The position numbers and the translations under genes are program-made. From Taeniopygia guttata (taxonomy: Eukaryota; Chordata; Aves; Passeriformes; Estrildidae), in assembly GCF_048771995.1 (NCBI RefSeq), contig NC_133027.1, positions 60,635,501 through 60,699,500 of the forward strand: a stretch of 64,000 nt of DNA, read 5' to 3'. Shown here one piece after another: positions 12,915 to 24,113 of this stretch (its first letter is position 1; each line of letters opens with the position of its first letter). Under the pieces are notes generated by a model. The model saw nothing but the letters and a program-made list of their open reading frames with translations. It was not told the origin of the DNA and searched no databases.

Positions 12915-15900
12915 AGATTTATTCCTTCAGAAGTGCTTTGCCCTTTGTAGAAGTTTAATGGGAATTGTTGGTATTAAAGACATTTTGGGGAAGGGAGAAA
13001 GAGAGGAGTGTTGTAAGCTGGTATGAGATGCCCATTTCCTCCTAGCCTGCTAGAAAAATATACCTGAGTGTGTAAAGGTGTGTATGTATGGAGCAATATT
13101 CTACCCTGTAGATATTTCTTATGTTAAGCCTTATTATTCAAGATTGTGCAGATCCAGAGAGATGGGTATTACAGATCTGGCAGAACATTGCTGGGAAGTT
13201 TGTATTTGCCATGGCAAACTTCCTTCAATATTTGATGGACTGCTTGTGGGGGAGCATTGTGACCTCCCTAAGAGGTAGCTTACTGGGAGTGCTGGAAGCA
13301 CTTCAAAAAAATTGGCCCTCTACTCTGGCCAGGATGTTTTCTTCAAACAGAGCAGGGCATCATCTTTAATAAGTGTTCAAGTAAGACCTGACTGGCAGGG
13401 AGGGACTCTTGTGATACTTTGCCATAAATCAGTTCTTTTGTATCAAAAGTAGTATACCATCTGCCTGCTATAAATGTTGTGTTCTTGTTTCTGCCTGTTC
13501 CAATGCTGATAGAAATGTTTTAGCTGTACATTTACAAATCTGTGATTATTGAGTACTGTGAGATTACCCTGGCTGTATTAGATAACAGCTAGCTGCATTC
13601 CCCTATAGGTATGTGCCAGCAAAAATCCAGGAGGGTCAGGTTTGCCTGTGAGGGCAGAGTATAAGGTTCCATTGTTGAAATTACATGTAAATCCTGACAT
13701 GGATCTTACATTTAGCTTTGTACTAGGTGTCACTCCATGCCTATCAAACCATTAGTAAAGAAACCATGTCTGAAGATCTGGAAATGTGGTTCCAGCCAGA
13801 AGGGAAAATGCTCAAGCAGTACTCTTCAGTGAGGTGGAGCATGGGAAGAAAAAGGGCACTTTTCAGTTCAGGGGTGTTGCAGATGAGAGAGCGAGCTATT
13901 GCCACAGGTTTTGAGCCTTAGTTGCTGGTGCTCAGGACTGAACCCTATGGTGAAGGAAGCCCTGTGTGGCTTTGAGGAGTGGAGCCATGCTGTGCCATTG
14001 TGTAGAAAAAGGAAGTATGACAAAAAATAAAGCTCAGGCATGGTAGCAGTGCTATGAACTTTTGGAAAAGACGGTACCTGTGACGCATGGATCATGGCAG
14101 CGTTATCTGAATGCCATAACCATGGCGCTTGCAGCCTTGTCTGGCAGCTCGTGGATCTGTGTCTCTTACAGCTATGATTAGGAGGGCTTTGGTGGTCTGA
14201 GCTCTAAATGTTCTGTGTAGATAGATACACCTTTCCCCACTAGCAAAGCAGGTCTGTGTATTTGGAGCTTAACAAGTAGGGGTTTTATTGTGTAACAACT
14301 AAGAATTTAGTTGCATTGAATTAGTTGCATTTTATTACTCACATTTCCTCTTGGGCGTAACTTGCAGCCTGATGCTGCTTCTACTTTGCTGGCCTCCTGT
14401 TAATTTGTCCATTTTGTGTGGTGGTTTTGCAGCTTGTAGTATTTGCTATTTTGTATTTTATTTTAATGGAATGGCCTTTATTTTCAGTGAAGTCTGTTTA
14501 GGACTTTGCTCTAATTTCACTGCCTTTGGAAGCATGAGTATGATAAAATTCTTGTGTTAGTTTTAATTATGTTTTATGTCAGCTTAACCATTTTAGATAT
14601 CAGGATATTTTTATGACAAGGTGCTTTGTGCTGTGAAGAAGCTGTTTAAAATCAGCTGTGCCAATTTGAACATCAGAGAAAATATTATAATACAGTCTGA
14701 CACTTTGCAGAATGAAAATGACAGGCTTTGTGGAGCATGAAGTTCTCCTTGCCAGCTTTTAGAAGCTCAGTTAGTCACTCTACTTGTTCAGTGCACATAC
14801 ACTGAGGATGGCTGGTGTCTGTCTTAACATTTTCAGGTGATGTGGGCAAAGGAGCAGCTGATCGTTCCACATCAGTCTCCTTAAAAGCAGTGGTTGGCTT
14901 TTCAGAGCCTGGCTTGGTTGGTGCAAGAGAATTTCCATGGGAGATCTTTGTACCTGATGTGCAGATATTTTGTAGAAGTCCTGGCTGGGATTTGATAGCT
15001 TTAAATATGAACATATGGAAACAGGCAATCCTATTATGGTGCAGGCATAGTCTGTGGTTAGGGCCACCACAGTAGAAAAGGGACTGTGATGGTGCTGGCC
15101 TATTTCAAGCCACCTTTCCTGGTTCAGTGTTTCCTAGATGGAAACCTGGAGAGCTTAACAACAGCTCTTCTCAAAGTACGTGGTTGTAATGTGTTGTTTT
15201 ACTGGTTTCTATTTTCCATTTGTACACAAAAAGAAGCTTTTAGCTGTGAGCAGTCAGTGCAGAATGCATAAGCGTGGTATGAATCAAGTGATGTTTCTAC
15301 ATGTTTTTTTTTACATGAGAGCTGTTGGCTTGTTCATAGGAGAAATTAATGATGTAGTTGGCAGCGGTTCAGAACAAACCTTATTTCTACTTTCTGTATC
15401 TAGGGATACAAGTGTTAACAAAACAATTTTTGTTTTTCAGATTGCCAGTGATACAAAAATAGGGACTTCCAGCAAGAAGTTCTTCAGCTTGTGAAGCCAC
15501 AAGGACACTTCAGCCCCTTTCTGTGCTTTCACTCATGATGTGGAGGGAAACAAGACATTTAGAGAGCAAATGAGTTATGCAAGGTTTGTTCGGGTTTTTT
15601 TGTTGGTTTGTTTATTTCCGAGTGAGTAAATTGCATTATGAAACATTATAGGCAAAGAGCCAGATAGAACCATGTTAAAATTTGTTTTAGTCCCTAGATC
15701 TTAATGTCTCTTATTGGTTGGGTGTTTTTGAGGCTTTAGAATCAACCAATAGAGAACATCAGCACAGGGAGAAATGTAGGCTGCGTGAACTGTTTCTTTC
15801 AAGGCATTAATCCAAATATTAATGCTTGTGACTTCAAAATAGATTGTATTTACAAAACTTCAGTCAGACAAGCCTCCAAATCTGTAAACAGCAGAGATAC

Positions 15901-17779
15901 AGTTTTCTATACTTAGCAGGGAAAGGGAGGGGTTTAGACTTTTTTCTACTTAGCTCACAAGAGCATTATGATGTGGTAAATTTATCAGAGAGGGAATGGA
16001 TGAGCAGTTTCTGGTGTAGAGTGCATTGCTCCAGAATTAGAAAATTATGAGCAAAGAGAGCCCTACTCCTCACGTCTTACCTAAAGGAGAGAGTGGCAGA
16101 GATCATCAGATGTCTGTTTGCTGTAGTTAGAAATGTTGTGAATGGCACAAGAGAGGGAGAGGTGCTTTGGTTGAGGGTTTGAAAGATCTGGTGCAACTGA
16201 GCTTATGACAGGACAAGTTTCCTCCATCCTGTTTAGTTTTGTCATCTGAGATAATTGTTTAGAGTTGTTTTAGAGATTTTAAAAGACTTAATAATGATGT
16301 TTTGTAAACAGGTGATGAGAGTATTTATTCAATTTTCATTATTTTTAATTGCTTCAGCAGTTTGCTGTTACTAACAGAATAAACTTGACATGGTTGTCAA
16401 TACTGTGCTATCTACTACACCGTGTATGCTACTAGTTTTTAGTTTTCAAAAAATCCAGACTTTGTTTGGACTTTGTAGCAGGAATCCACTGCACAACCCA
16501 ACAAGGGCGCCTTTTAGGCAGTTAAGGCCTATGGGCAATTTGGACATCACAGGGAAGGAAAATGGTTAGACCTCAACACATCCTGTTCATTCTCATTCTC
16601 CAGGAGTTTGTCCAAGATGATCACATCCACTGGCAAGGGATGCAGTTCTAGAGGGATTCTGTCTCATTTCTTGCTAGGACAGAATTGTTCTTCTTTCCTG
16701 ACAAATTTTGGGGCAAAATTGTGCTGAATAAACAAGGGGAATCTGTTGCAGTTACGGGGTTTTCCCCCCATTGATGGACAAATACCGGGCACGTGAATAT
16801 TAGACCCAATTGTTAGATATTATTAAACACTTAAAACTTAATACCTGTGTGCTCAGTTTACTTTGTAACCCACTCATCTCTTTTAAAATCAGTTCATAAT
16901 GGAGCATTGCTACATTTAGTAACAACTTAGAGTTTTGCCATATGCAAGGGATTTAGGGCACTGCTGCTACGAAATAAATATGCACCAACTCTGCATATGC
17001 TGTTGTTTGGCTAGTAGAGTATTTGGCCCATCCTTCTCTAAAACAGGCTATTTTAAATACTAGCTTAAACATTCAGGATATATTATAAAATTAAAATGGA
17101 TTTGGAGGTGTGGTCAGTGTTCTGAGCATGATTGCAACAGGTCTAGAAAATCTTCTGAATTCTGGAGATTCCCTCCTCAAAAAGGCAAAGTAATACAAAG
17201 AAACAATTCAAAAAGAGTAAATTTCTAATTGATTTTGATAAAAGGACAGCTGTGAAACGGTGCCATTGATTGATACAATTAGACTTACTATTCCAGTGTG
17301 TTGTGCCATTCTTTATTGCCATAGGTTAAAAGTGTCACTTAGATGTTATGCACTGCAGCACTCATAAAAGGCCAAATTTGCTGCATTAGTCAATCTGTTG
17401 GGGGCTTGTGGGGTTTTTTGGGGGTGTTTTTTGTTTGATTGGTTTTCTTTAACCTGTATTGATAAAAGGAAGTATTGAATCTTATTCTAGAATTTAATGA
17501 CACTACTGTCTGTTGGGGTGTCTGTTCTCACAACAATTGGTGTTTTTTACCATGTTTCAGTGCTTTGGGAGGGATGCACTGTTTATTCCCTTGCAAGTTC
17601 TTAAGCTTTTTAGCAGTCAGTATGTTTTGTTTCATTTTGCCCACATGCAGCTTCCCAAAAAGCAGTGACAACTCAGCATGAGCTTGTCAGGGGCAGAAGG
17701 TGAATTTGTGAACCACGTGAAGGCATGAAGGAGAAAATTACGGCATACAGATTCTAATGATAAACACACCAAAAGCATC

Positions 17780-17900
17780 CTAAAATTATAAAGCCGTGTG
17801 GTGCATTAAAGCTCTAATTTGCATTTTGGCTAAGGCGTAGCTGCATTTTTGGACTATCCCTTTAATTTGGTTCTTTTAATTACCTGCTGATGAGTTCCTG
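17780..17900. promoter_or_regulatory. Candidate regulatory block with POU octamer
   Basis: This AT-rich stretch contains a perfect octamer, ATTTGCAT (17817-17824, reverse complement of ATGCAAAT), together with several TAATT/TTAAT homeodomain-type cores and a TTAATTACC element. A dense, non-repetitive cluster like this is typical of conserved vertebrate enhancers. Conservation cannot be seen from one sequence, so the call is an inference from motif density alone. Confidence 0.3.
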
Positions 17901-18408
17901 TGGTGGAAGCAGCAGGAGCTGTGCCTGCAGCAGTTTCCTGGCATAGTGGTTTTTATCAGACAGAGCAATGGGATTCCTAAGGTTACTTTGAAATCTGGGG
18001 TCTCCTGCTGTAAACCAGCAGACTGATACAAACGGGAATCTAATTAAAAAGTCAAAGATATTGAATAAAGCTCACAAATGCCATCTGTTCAGCTTTTCAA
18101 CCTGAAATTACACTGTGAATTGCAATAACAAGTTTGATTGTTCCTACATTTTTGTAGTTGAATTTTGTTACAGCAGCCACCCATACAGGCAGAGTTGTGC
18201 AGTCTCTGTTAGTGTCAGTAACTGCTTGGGCCTCTTGAAGTATTCCAGCAAAGTATGTTTGGATGACAGTGCTGGATTAAAACTTAATCTCATGAGGAAA
18301 GCATTGATAGCCTTGCACTGATTTACTAGCCTAGAGAATGCCTGGAAAGGGGCAGCACCCTTTCTGTAGACTTTTGCAACAAATTGTTCCCAGGTTAGTG
18401 TAATTAAA

Positions 18409-18472
18409 GCAAGGCCTTGTTATTTATCTCCTTTGCTAAAGCACGGCCTTTTTATTTATCTCCTTTGCAAGT
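18409..18472. repeat. 32-base tandem duplication, two copies
   Basis: Two adjacent 32-base units (18409-18440 and 18441-18472) share GCA-GGCCTT and TTATTTATCTCCTTTGC. They differ at only a few bases. No known repeat family was recognised. Confidence 0.8.
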
Positions 18473-20988
18473 GAAAGTGTTTCTCCTGTGGTTGGTTGAA
18501 GGAGAAAATGCCAAACAAGTTTGTAGAATAAGGAGGGAAAAAAATTCCACCAAGTTTGTGATCGAATGATTGGGAAGCAAATCAAATGTGAAAAGATGAC
18601 CTACCAGTGTCTTGATGAAAACTATGGAATGGAGTAATTTTTGAAAACTCTTTCAATAATATATCATGTTGGTACCAACAGCATGCATTCAGCCTTCATA
18701 CAAAAATGAAATGGAGACATTGCAAAAAGAGACTTTGTGGCTATTTGGACAAGCTCCTGTGCCTGTTCATGTGTAATATACAAGAGAGAATGTTCAAAAC
18801 AGTCTGAGGAAGCAGAAAAAAATGTTTGTGTACTGATAGAAGTCTTGTGGCCTGCTGTTAAGACCTGTATCCAGGGAACAATTTCTTATTGACAGACAAC
18901 AGTGGATAAACTCACTAATTTACTAAGAAACTGATTTCCTAAGAAGATCAATCTGCTGTATGCATTTTTGCAGTATTACATCATAATAAATATATAAGGC
19001 CCTAAAGGCTTCAAGGTAAGATCTCCAAAGCTATCTATCTGAAGTTACTGTCTACCCTTATTTCCTAGTTGTACATTGCTTTCCCTGTTTCCTTGGTGTT
19101 GTGTGTCACAACCTTGTGCACCATAGCCTACATATGCCCGTGCACATCCGCAGCTGCTCTACACCATCAGCGAGGATCACCAACCTTACCAAAGATGGCA
19201 TTAAGAAGTTAGGCATGCCTGACAAAGTTTAAGGGTGCTAACCTCCATCACAGGGCAGCTCTCCCTGTTACGTGTGTTCAGTTTGACACCTCTGTGCGCT
19301 GGCACTGCTGACAGAGGGCTGGGTTGGAATGATCAAAGTGTCACCTTTTTCCTGTGGAGCTGTTGGGACCATGGTCCATGGTGCCATGGGAGGGGGAACA
19401 CTATTTCCCAGGGGATGACACAGGGTGCTGACCTGTGACCCCACTGTCATAGTTAGCAGTGTGCCTGCTCTCACTCTGCAGCAGTGAGCTGTAGCTCAAG
19501 CATCATTCTGGAGAGCCCATCCTCCCCTGCTGTAACATGAGGTGACAGGGGCAAGGTGTGTGTTGGTAGTGCAGCTGATATACAGAGAGCATTACCTCAG
19601 GTTTTTCCTGGTCTGTATGGCCAGGCCTTCAGTAGAAACATTGGTGCTCTGTGTGTGAGCACGGGAGCAGAAGGAGTATTTGTGTTTATATTACTCTGAG
19701 AGGCATTTTACTGAGGTCACTGTTGGTCTGCATAGATGCTTGTTCTTTCACCTGAGCCTTAGCACTGTCATCAACAATCTGTGGACATCCTTGCTCTGTG
19801 TTCTCACAGCTGCTGCTCTTTGTCTACTTAGAGATGTCCATCCCTGATTGAGGATGCCCTCTCATTTGTGCTCCACCATTCCTGTGTCCTGGGAGATCTT
19901 ACAATGTGATCTACTGGTGTATTGTCTTCTACCCTGATATATCAGAGGTCTCTTTTTCTTACTTTAAATGATGAATTTAATATTCCCTGCAATTGCCAGC
20001 TGAATTTGCATATAGAGTAGTTTCTTGAAAACCACGTTACACTTTCATATTGGAGAATGACATTTTAAAATCAATGACTGTGTAATACAGGATAATATTA
20101 AATAGGATAGCAAAATGATCTTGGAAATTGAAGATCCAGAAAAGAAAATCATGGGTAGTGGATATTGAGAATCTTCACTTCAAAATTGAGTCAGTATTTC
20201 TTAGCATGCTTATGCCTTGCAAAGCTTAAATGTCTTATAAGAGCATTGTGGCCAGTATTAAAAAGAAATTTACAGATAATCTTATTGCTCTAAAGGATAA
20301 CATTTAAGAAAACATTGCCTCTTTGTATTTGCTGTTGCAAGCAAGCTTGGTGCTTAATCCAGTGCAAATGTTACATGCATTTATGTGAACTGAAATTCTA
20401 ATTACTGTTCTGCCTGCCTGTTGTTGGCAAGAAAAAATAATTATTGATTGAATTGAATAGAACAGGTGTACCAAATTTGAAGTTTTTATAAACCTAGTTT
20501 AAAATACTTTTTATTTTTTAGAAAGAAAAGTACAATGCATAATAATTCACTAGTACTGGAGTTTACTGCAATTCCTTGTAGTGATGCTATTCTGGTAGCT
20601 ATTCCTACAGTATTGCAGAAATTGGTTTTCAGGTGGCTGGGCCACTAAATGTTGCCTCAACTTATACTTTGTGGCTTTATGTGAAAGCTCTGCTCTTCAT
20701 ACATGGATACAGCTGCTGTTTAAGTTGCCCAGAGTGGGTAGTCTGTCTATAAATTGTCACTGGAGTCCAGTGTCTCATAAAAGATATTTGGCCTTTAGGT
20801 ATGTTTCTTACGTTGGACTTATCGAGCCAGTTGATTTCCAGAAGTGCTGTTCTTTGAAGCCACTGCAGCATATCTGAAGAGGTGACAATATAGTTGCAAA
20901 ACACCCTTTGACTTGGGACCAGAGCCAAATGGTGCCACCCACTCTCCTGCAGGATCCCTTGCACACTGATCACTGAGGAACTTACCTT

Positions 20989-21030
20989 AAAAAAACCCAA
21001 CCAACCAACCAAAAAACCACCAAGACCACC
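20989..21030. repeat. A/C-rich low-complexity tract, (AACC)n
   Basis: The tract consists of AACC units followed by A-rich and ACC-rich sequence, with almost no G or T. It is simple sequence. Confidence 0.8.
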
Positions 21031-21627
21031 CTAGTTCTAGGAAGTGCAGTGCTCTTGGCTGGGTCACTGCAAAACTGGGTTTTAATGTTGTGGATCTTTT
21101 CCTGCATTGTTAAAATGCAACTGGCGCAAGAGCTGCTGCATTGTGTTTTGCTGGGCATGAAACAGTGGGAAGGGCAATGTCCAGAGCTTTGTCACAGGGA
21201 GTGATAAATCAACTACCTAGGCACTGAACCTTCAGCTTGTTGGCATAGCACGGGGAGGGGCAGAAATTGCATGGTTGAAGACATCAGAAGGAGTGATTAA
21301 AGCAATCTTATTTATTGTTTTAGTTTTCTAGCGCCAAGCCTTTTCTGTTTTCTTAGTTGGCACAATGGATGAAATTCTGTTGATGTTAGCAGGAAGTTTG
21401 ACATCAGCTTTAATGGGACCAAGATTTCACCCACAGTGTTTTAAGGTAGTTTGAGTGTTAATGTAGCATTTGTGTATTTTTCAATTCCTTGATTTGTAGG
21501 CAGTAGCCTAAGGATTAGGTATCTTTCTTCAGTTACCTTACGAAAATAATATTTATTTTTGCAGTGGGAAGTTTCATGTAATTACATCAAATTTTATACT
21601 GATTTTTCTCAAAACTTCCTAACTTCC

Positions 21628-21646
21628 TTTTTTTTTTTTTTTTTTT
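21628..21646. repeat. Poly-T tract, T19
   Basis: This is a pure run of 19 T, the longest homopolymer found in the window. Confidence 0.9.
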
Positions 21647-22548
21647 AAATGGTGTACAGGAAAGGTCATTTTTACTGGCAGACTAACTAACTTAAGAGAA
21701 AAATTAACAGTATCTTGACTTAAGTTATACAGTCATAAAACAGGTATTATTTATGAATAATGAAAACTTTTGAGGAAAACATCTGTCTGAATAAAAAAAG
21801 TGTTATGGAATGACATGGATGTTCTCCTGATTGCAGCCTTGAAACAGCTCTGCTAATTCCTTTAGTGGATAAGAAAAAGAATTACAATAAATAATTACAT
21901 TTAAAGTCAGTGTAATCTGCTTGTGTAGACCCCTGTGTATTCAAATTAGCGTAGAATAGTTCTGCTCAATTTTCCATAGAAAATAATGTTCTATGGATGC
22001 CTCATAGATTCTTAGCCTATGACACCAATGTCAGATGTTTTTTTAATACATTGTATGTGACTTTCATATATATAATTTTCCATTAAAAGGCTGTATCATT
22101 AAGGGTAGGTGGGAATAGTAGAATATTGAATAATAATGAAATAGTATGCTGAGCTATTTCTTCATTTTCTGGCTATTTTTAACTGGTAAAATTTACTTGG
22201 ATAGAAAGCAGTTTTCTACACTGTGCATTCAGTTAAACCCTCATGAGGTATGTCCTAGCATTCCCTTAATAAAATTCATGTTAAAATGTTATTGAGTTCA
22301 TCTGGTTTCCAGGATGTGGTCTTCTGTTGCACATTGGCAAACCTGACTGAAACACAATTATTTCTTTGCATCTGTTGATATTTTTCTGTAACCTGAATTA
22401 ATAAGTGCTGTTGAGGACAGGAACTGAATTTTTACTCTATCCATTACCTGACACAATTTCAGCTTGTGGGAAGGGAACAGATGCTTTTGAGCCTTAGCAG
22501 AATAACACATGCTAACAGGATGTTATGTGAATTGTGCTAGGGTTAGTT

Positions 22549-22866
22549 CATAGAATCACAGAATGATGGAAGTGTTTTGGTTGAAAGAGACCTTTAGGGA
22601 TCACCCTTAAATGTCTGCCCCTCTGCGCTGAGCAGGGACATCCTCAACTAGAGTAAATTGCTCAGAGCTCTGCCCAAGCCTGGCCTTGAACGTTGCCAGG
22701 GATGGGGCATCTACCACTGCTCTGGGCAATCCAGTGTTTCACCACAATCATACAGAAAATTTCCTCCTTATATCTAGCCTGAATCTGTCCTTTAGGTTAG
22801 AACAAATAGCCCTTGTCCTGTCAGTGCAGGACCTGCTAAAGTCTGTTTTCATTTTTATATAAGCCT
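22549..22866 (-). mobile_element. CR1 LINE 3' fragment (minus strand)
   Basis: Read on the minus strand, this is the 3' end of a chicken-repeat-1 non-LTR retrotransposon. It ends in the CR1 tail of 8-base units (CATTCTGT then GATTCTAT). On the plus strand it starts CATAGAATCACAGAATG and continues through recognisable CR1 landmarks, including GGCCTTGAACGTTGCCAGGG and GGGGCATCTACCAC. Similarity fades near 22866. The copy is about 318 bases, 5'-truncated as most CR1 copies are, with no open reading frame. Divergence from the consensus I remember is clear but moderate, so it is inactive and not recent. Confidence 0.93.
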
Positions 22867-24042
22867 CCGATCATGGGGGAGGAAGAAGAGAAAACTTCGG
22901 CATGAGGCTCACTGCAACTTTGCCTCCATATGACCTTTTCCCCAGCCATTACGTGAGCCTTCACCACATATTAATCTTCAGTTTTCTTGTTTTCACAGCC
23001 GTTGCAGGCCTCCCCCATCTGTCCATACCCACCGTAGATGAACCATGGCGGGACTGAGCAGCTAGTACCCAATAAAGCATATTTCCAGGTCACAAATAAC
23101 CAACTATTCCATACCTTGTTGCCTCGTTCATCCTTTTCTCCTCTTGAGACCCAGAAGCCTGGGAAGAGGGAAACCTTTTTGGTGCTTGTTCATTCCTTGC
23201 GTCAGCAGCATCTGGGTTGTTTCAGGAGCTCAGCAGATTGCAGTCCTAGAGCTTAGGAAATGATTGTAAGATGTCTGTGTTGGTTTATTTCCTGTGTGTC
23301 ATTTCCTGTGATATTTCTACAGAATAGCCCTTTCTGTTGCACAGACATAAATCACCTGTGCCATAATTATTCCATAGAAAATGGAGCACTGTGTTACCCA
23401 CGCAGTGAGGCTGTAGTGCTGTCTACTAATGCTATTAAATATGCTTTATATAGTGGTAGATTTCTGGAAAATCAAGAGTGAGATCCTGTGGGAGTAACAC
23501 AATAAGAAATTTATGGACATTTGTGTTTTATTTTGTGATAACTCTATGTGCATTTCTCTCTTTTGAAACACTTTTGGAACAAGTTGAATTTTTAGCTAAC
23601 GTATGTATTCTCTAGCTTTTACATGCTGTCATTTCTTTACTGTTGCCTTTGTCCTCACCAGGATATTTTTCATTTCTTCTTAATATAATGTGAAATTAGA
23701 TCAAAGTATTAGCAAATAGCACACGATTGGCTGTATACCCTGTATCTCAGACTCCTCAGTATTTATCCAGACTATATATAGCTGATTGATTAAAGTGGTT
23801 TCAGGTTTTGTGCAAGTCAAGAAGCTATTTATGTGTGTTGGAATAAAAGCCATAGTGTTGAACAAAGTTTTGATTATTCCCAGAAGTTGGAAATAAAAAG
23901 GTATTTGATTTCCAAAACTTCTGTAGAATCAGTAAAGAAAGATGTATAGTAAAATCCAGGAGATGAAGGGTGGGTTTCCTAAGTTCCTTGGACTTCATGG
24001 GGAAAAACAGAGAGAATGACAATATTTTAAAAATTAATATAT
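22867..24042. other. Non-coding sequence between two CR1 fragments
   Basis: No gene or further repeat was recognised. Open frames of about 70 codons at 23.04-23.48 kb show no domain or splice context. Confidence 0.65.
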
Positions 24043-24113
24043 TGTGAGGCCAGAAGTGATCACTGTGATAGTCTAGTTTGATTTCCTGAATAATACAGAT
24101 TGTGTGACCAATT
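24043..24113 (-). mobile_element. Old, degraded CR1-like 3' fragment
   Basis: The segment contains AGGCCAGAAGTGATCACTGTGAT followed by a TCTAGTTTGATTTCCTG-like stretch. This resembles the 3' region of older CR1 subfamilies of birds and turtles, which carry a GGCCAGAAGGGACCATTGTGATCATCTAGT-type motif. Only about 70 bases are recognisable and the 8-base tail is not visible. The orientation follows from the same layout as the clear minus-strand CR1 at 22.55 kb. Subfamily was not assigned. Confidence 0.55.

Larger units (their letters stand above)
8987..17779. other. Non-coding unique sequence with homopolymers
   Basis: No gene or transposon was recognised. The block contains a short repeat of the decamer TGTTGCTTTA (three times in 9139-9199), three 9- to 10-base units related to TAATTTAGG at 9972-9999, an A15 tract at 10827-10841 and two close poly-T tracts near 12.9 kb. 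GC is modestly higher at 11.4-11.7 kb and 13.1-13.3 kb without CpG enrichment. Open frames on the two strands overlap and show no domain. Confidence 0.7.
17901..22548. other. Non-coding unique sequence
   Basis: No gene was recognised. The block contains a 32-base duplication at 18409-18472, a slightly GC-richer stretch at 19.1-19.6 kb, an A/C-rich tract at 20989-21030 and a T19 tract at 21628-21646. A splice-donor-like GTAAGA at about 19.02 kb has an acceptor-like TTTTTGCAG upstream, but the interval is closed in all three frames. Confidence 0.7.

Noticed and set aside
15441..15494. An acceptor-like TTTTTGTTTTTCAG followed by 17 open codons and a stop
   Set aside because: It could mimic a terminal exon, but no polyadenylation signal was seen close downstream and no homology was recognised.
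18976..19013. An acceptor-donor pair bounding 38 bases
   Set aside because: All three frames contain stops, so it is not a coding exon.
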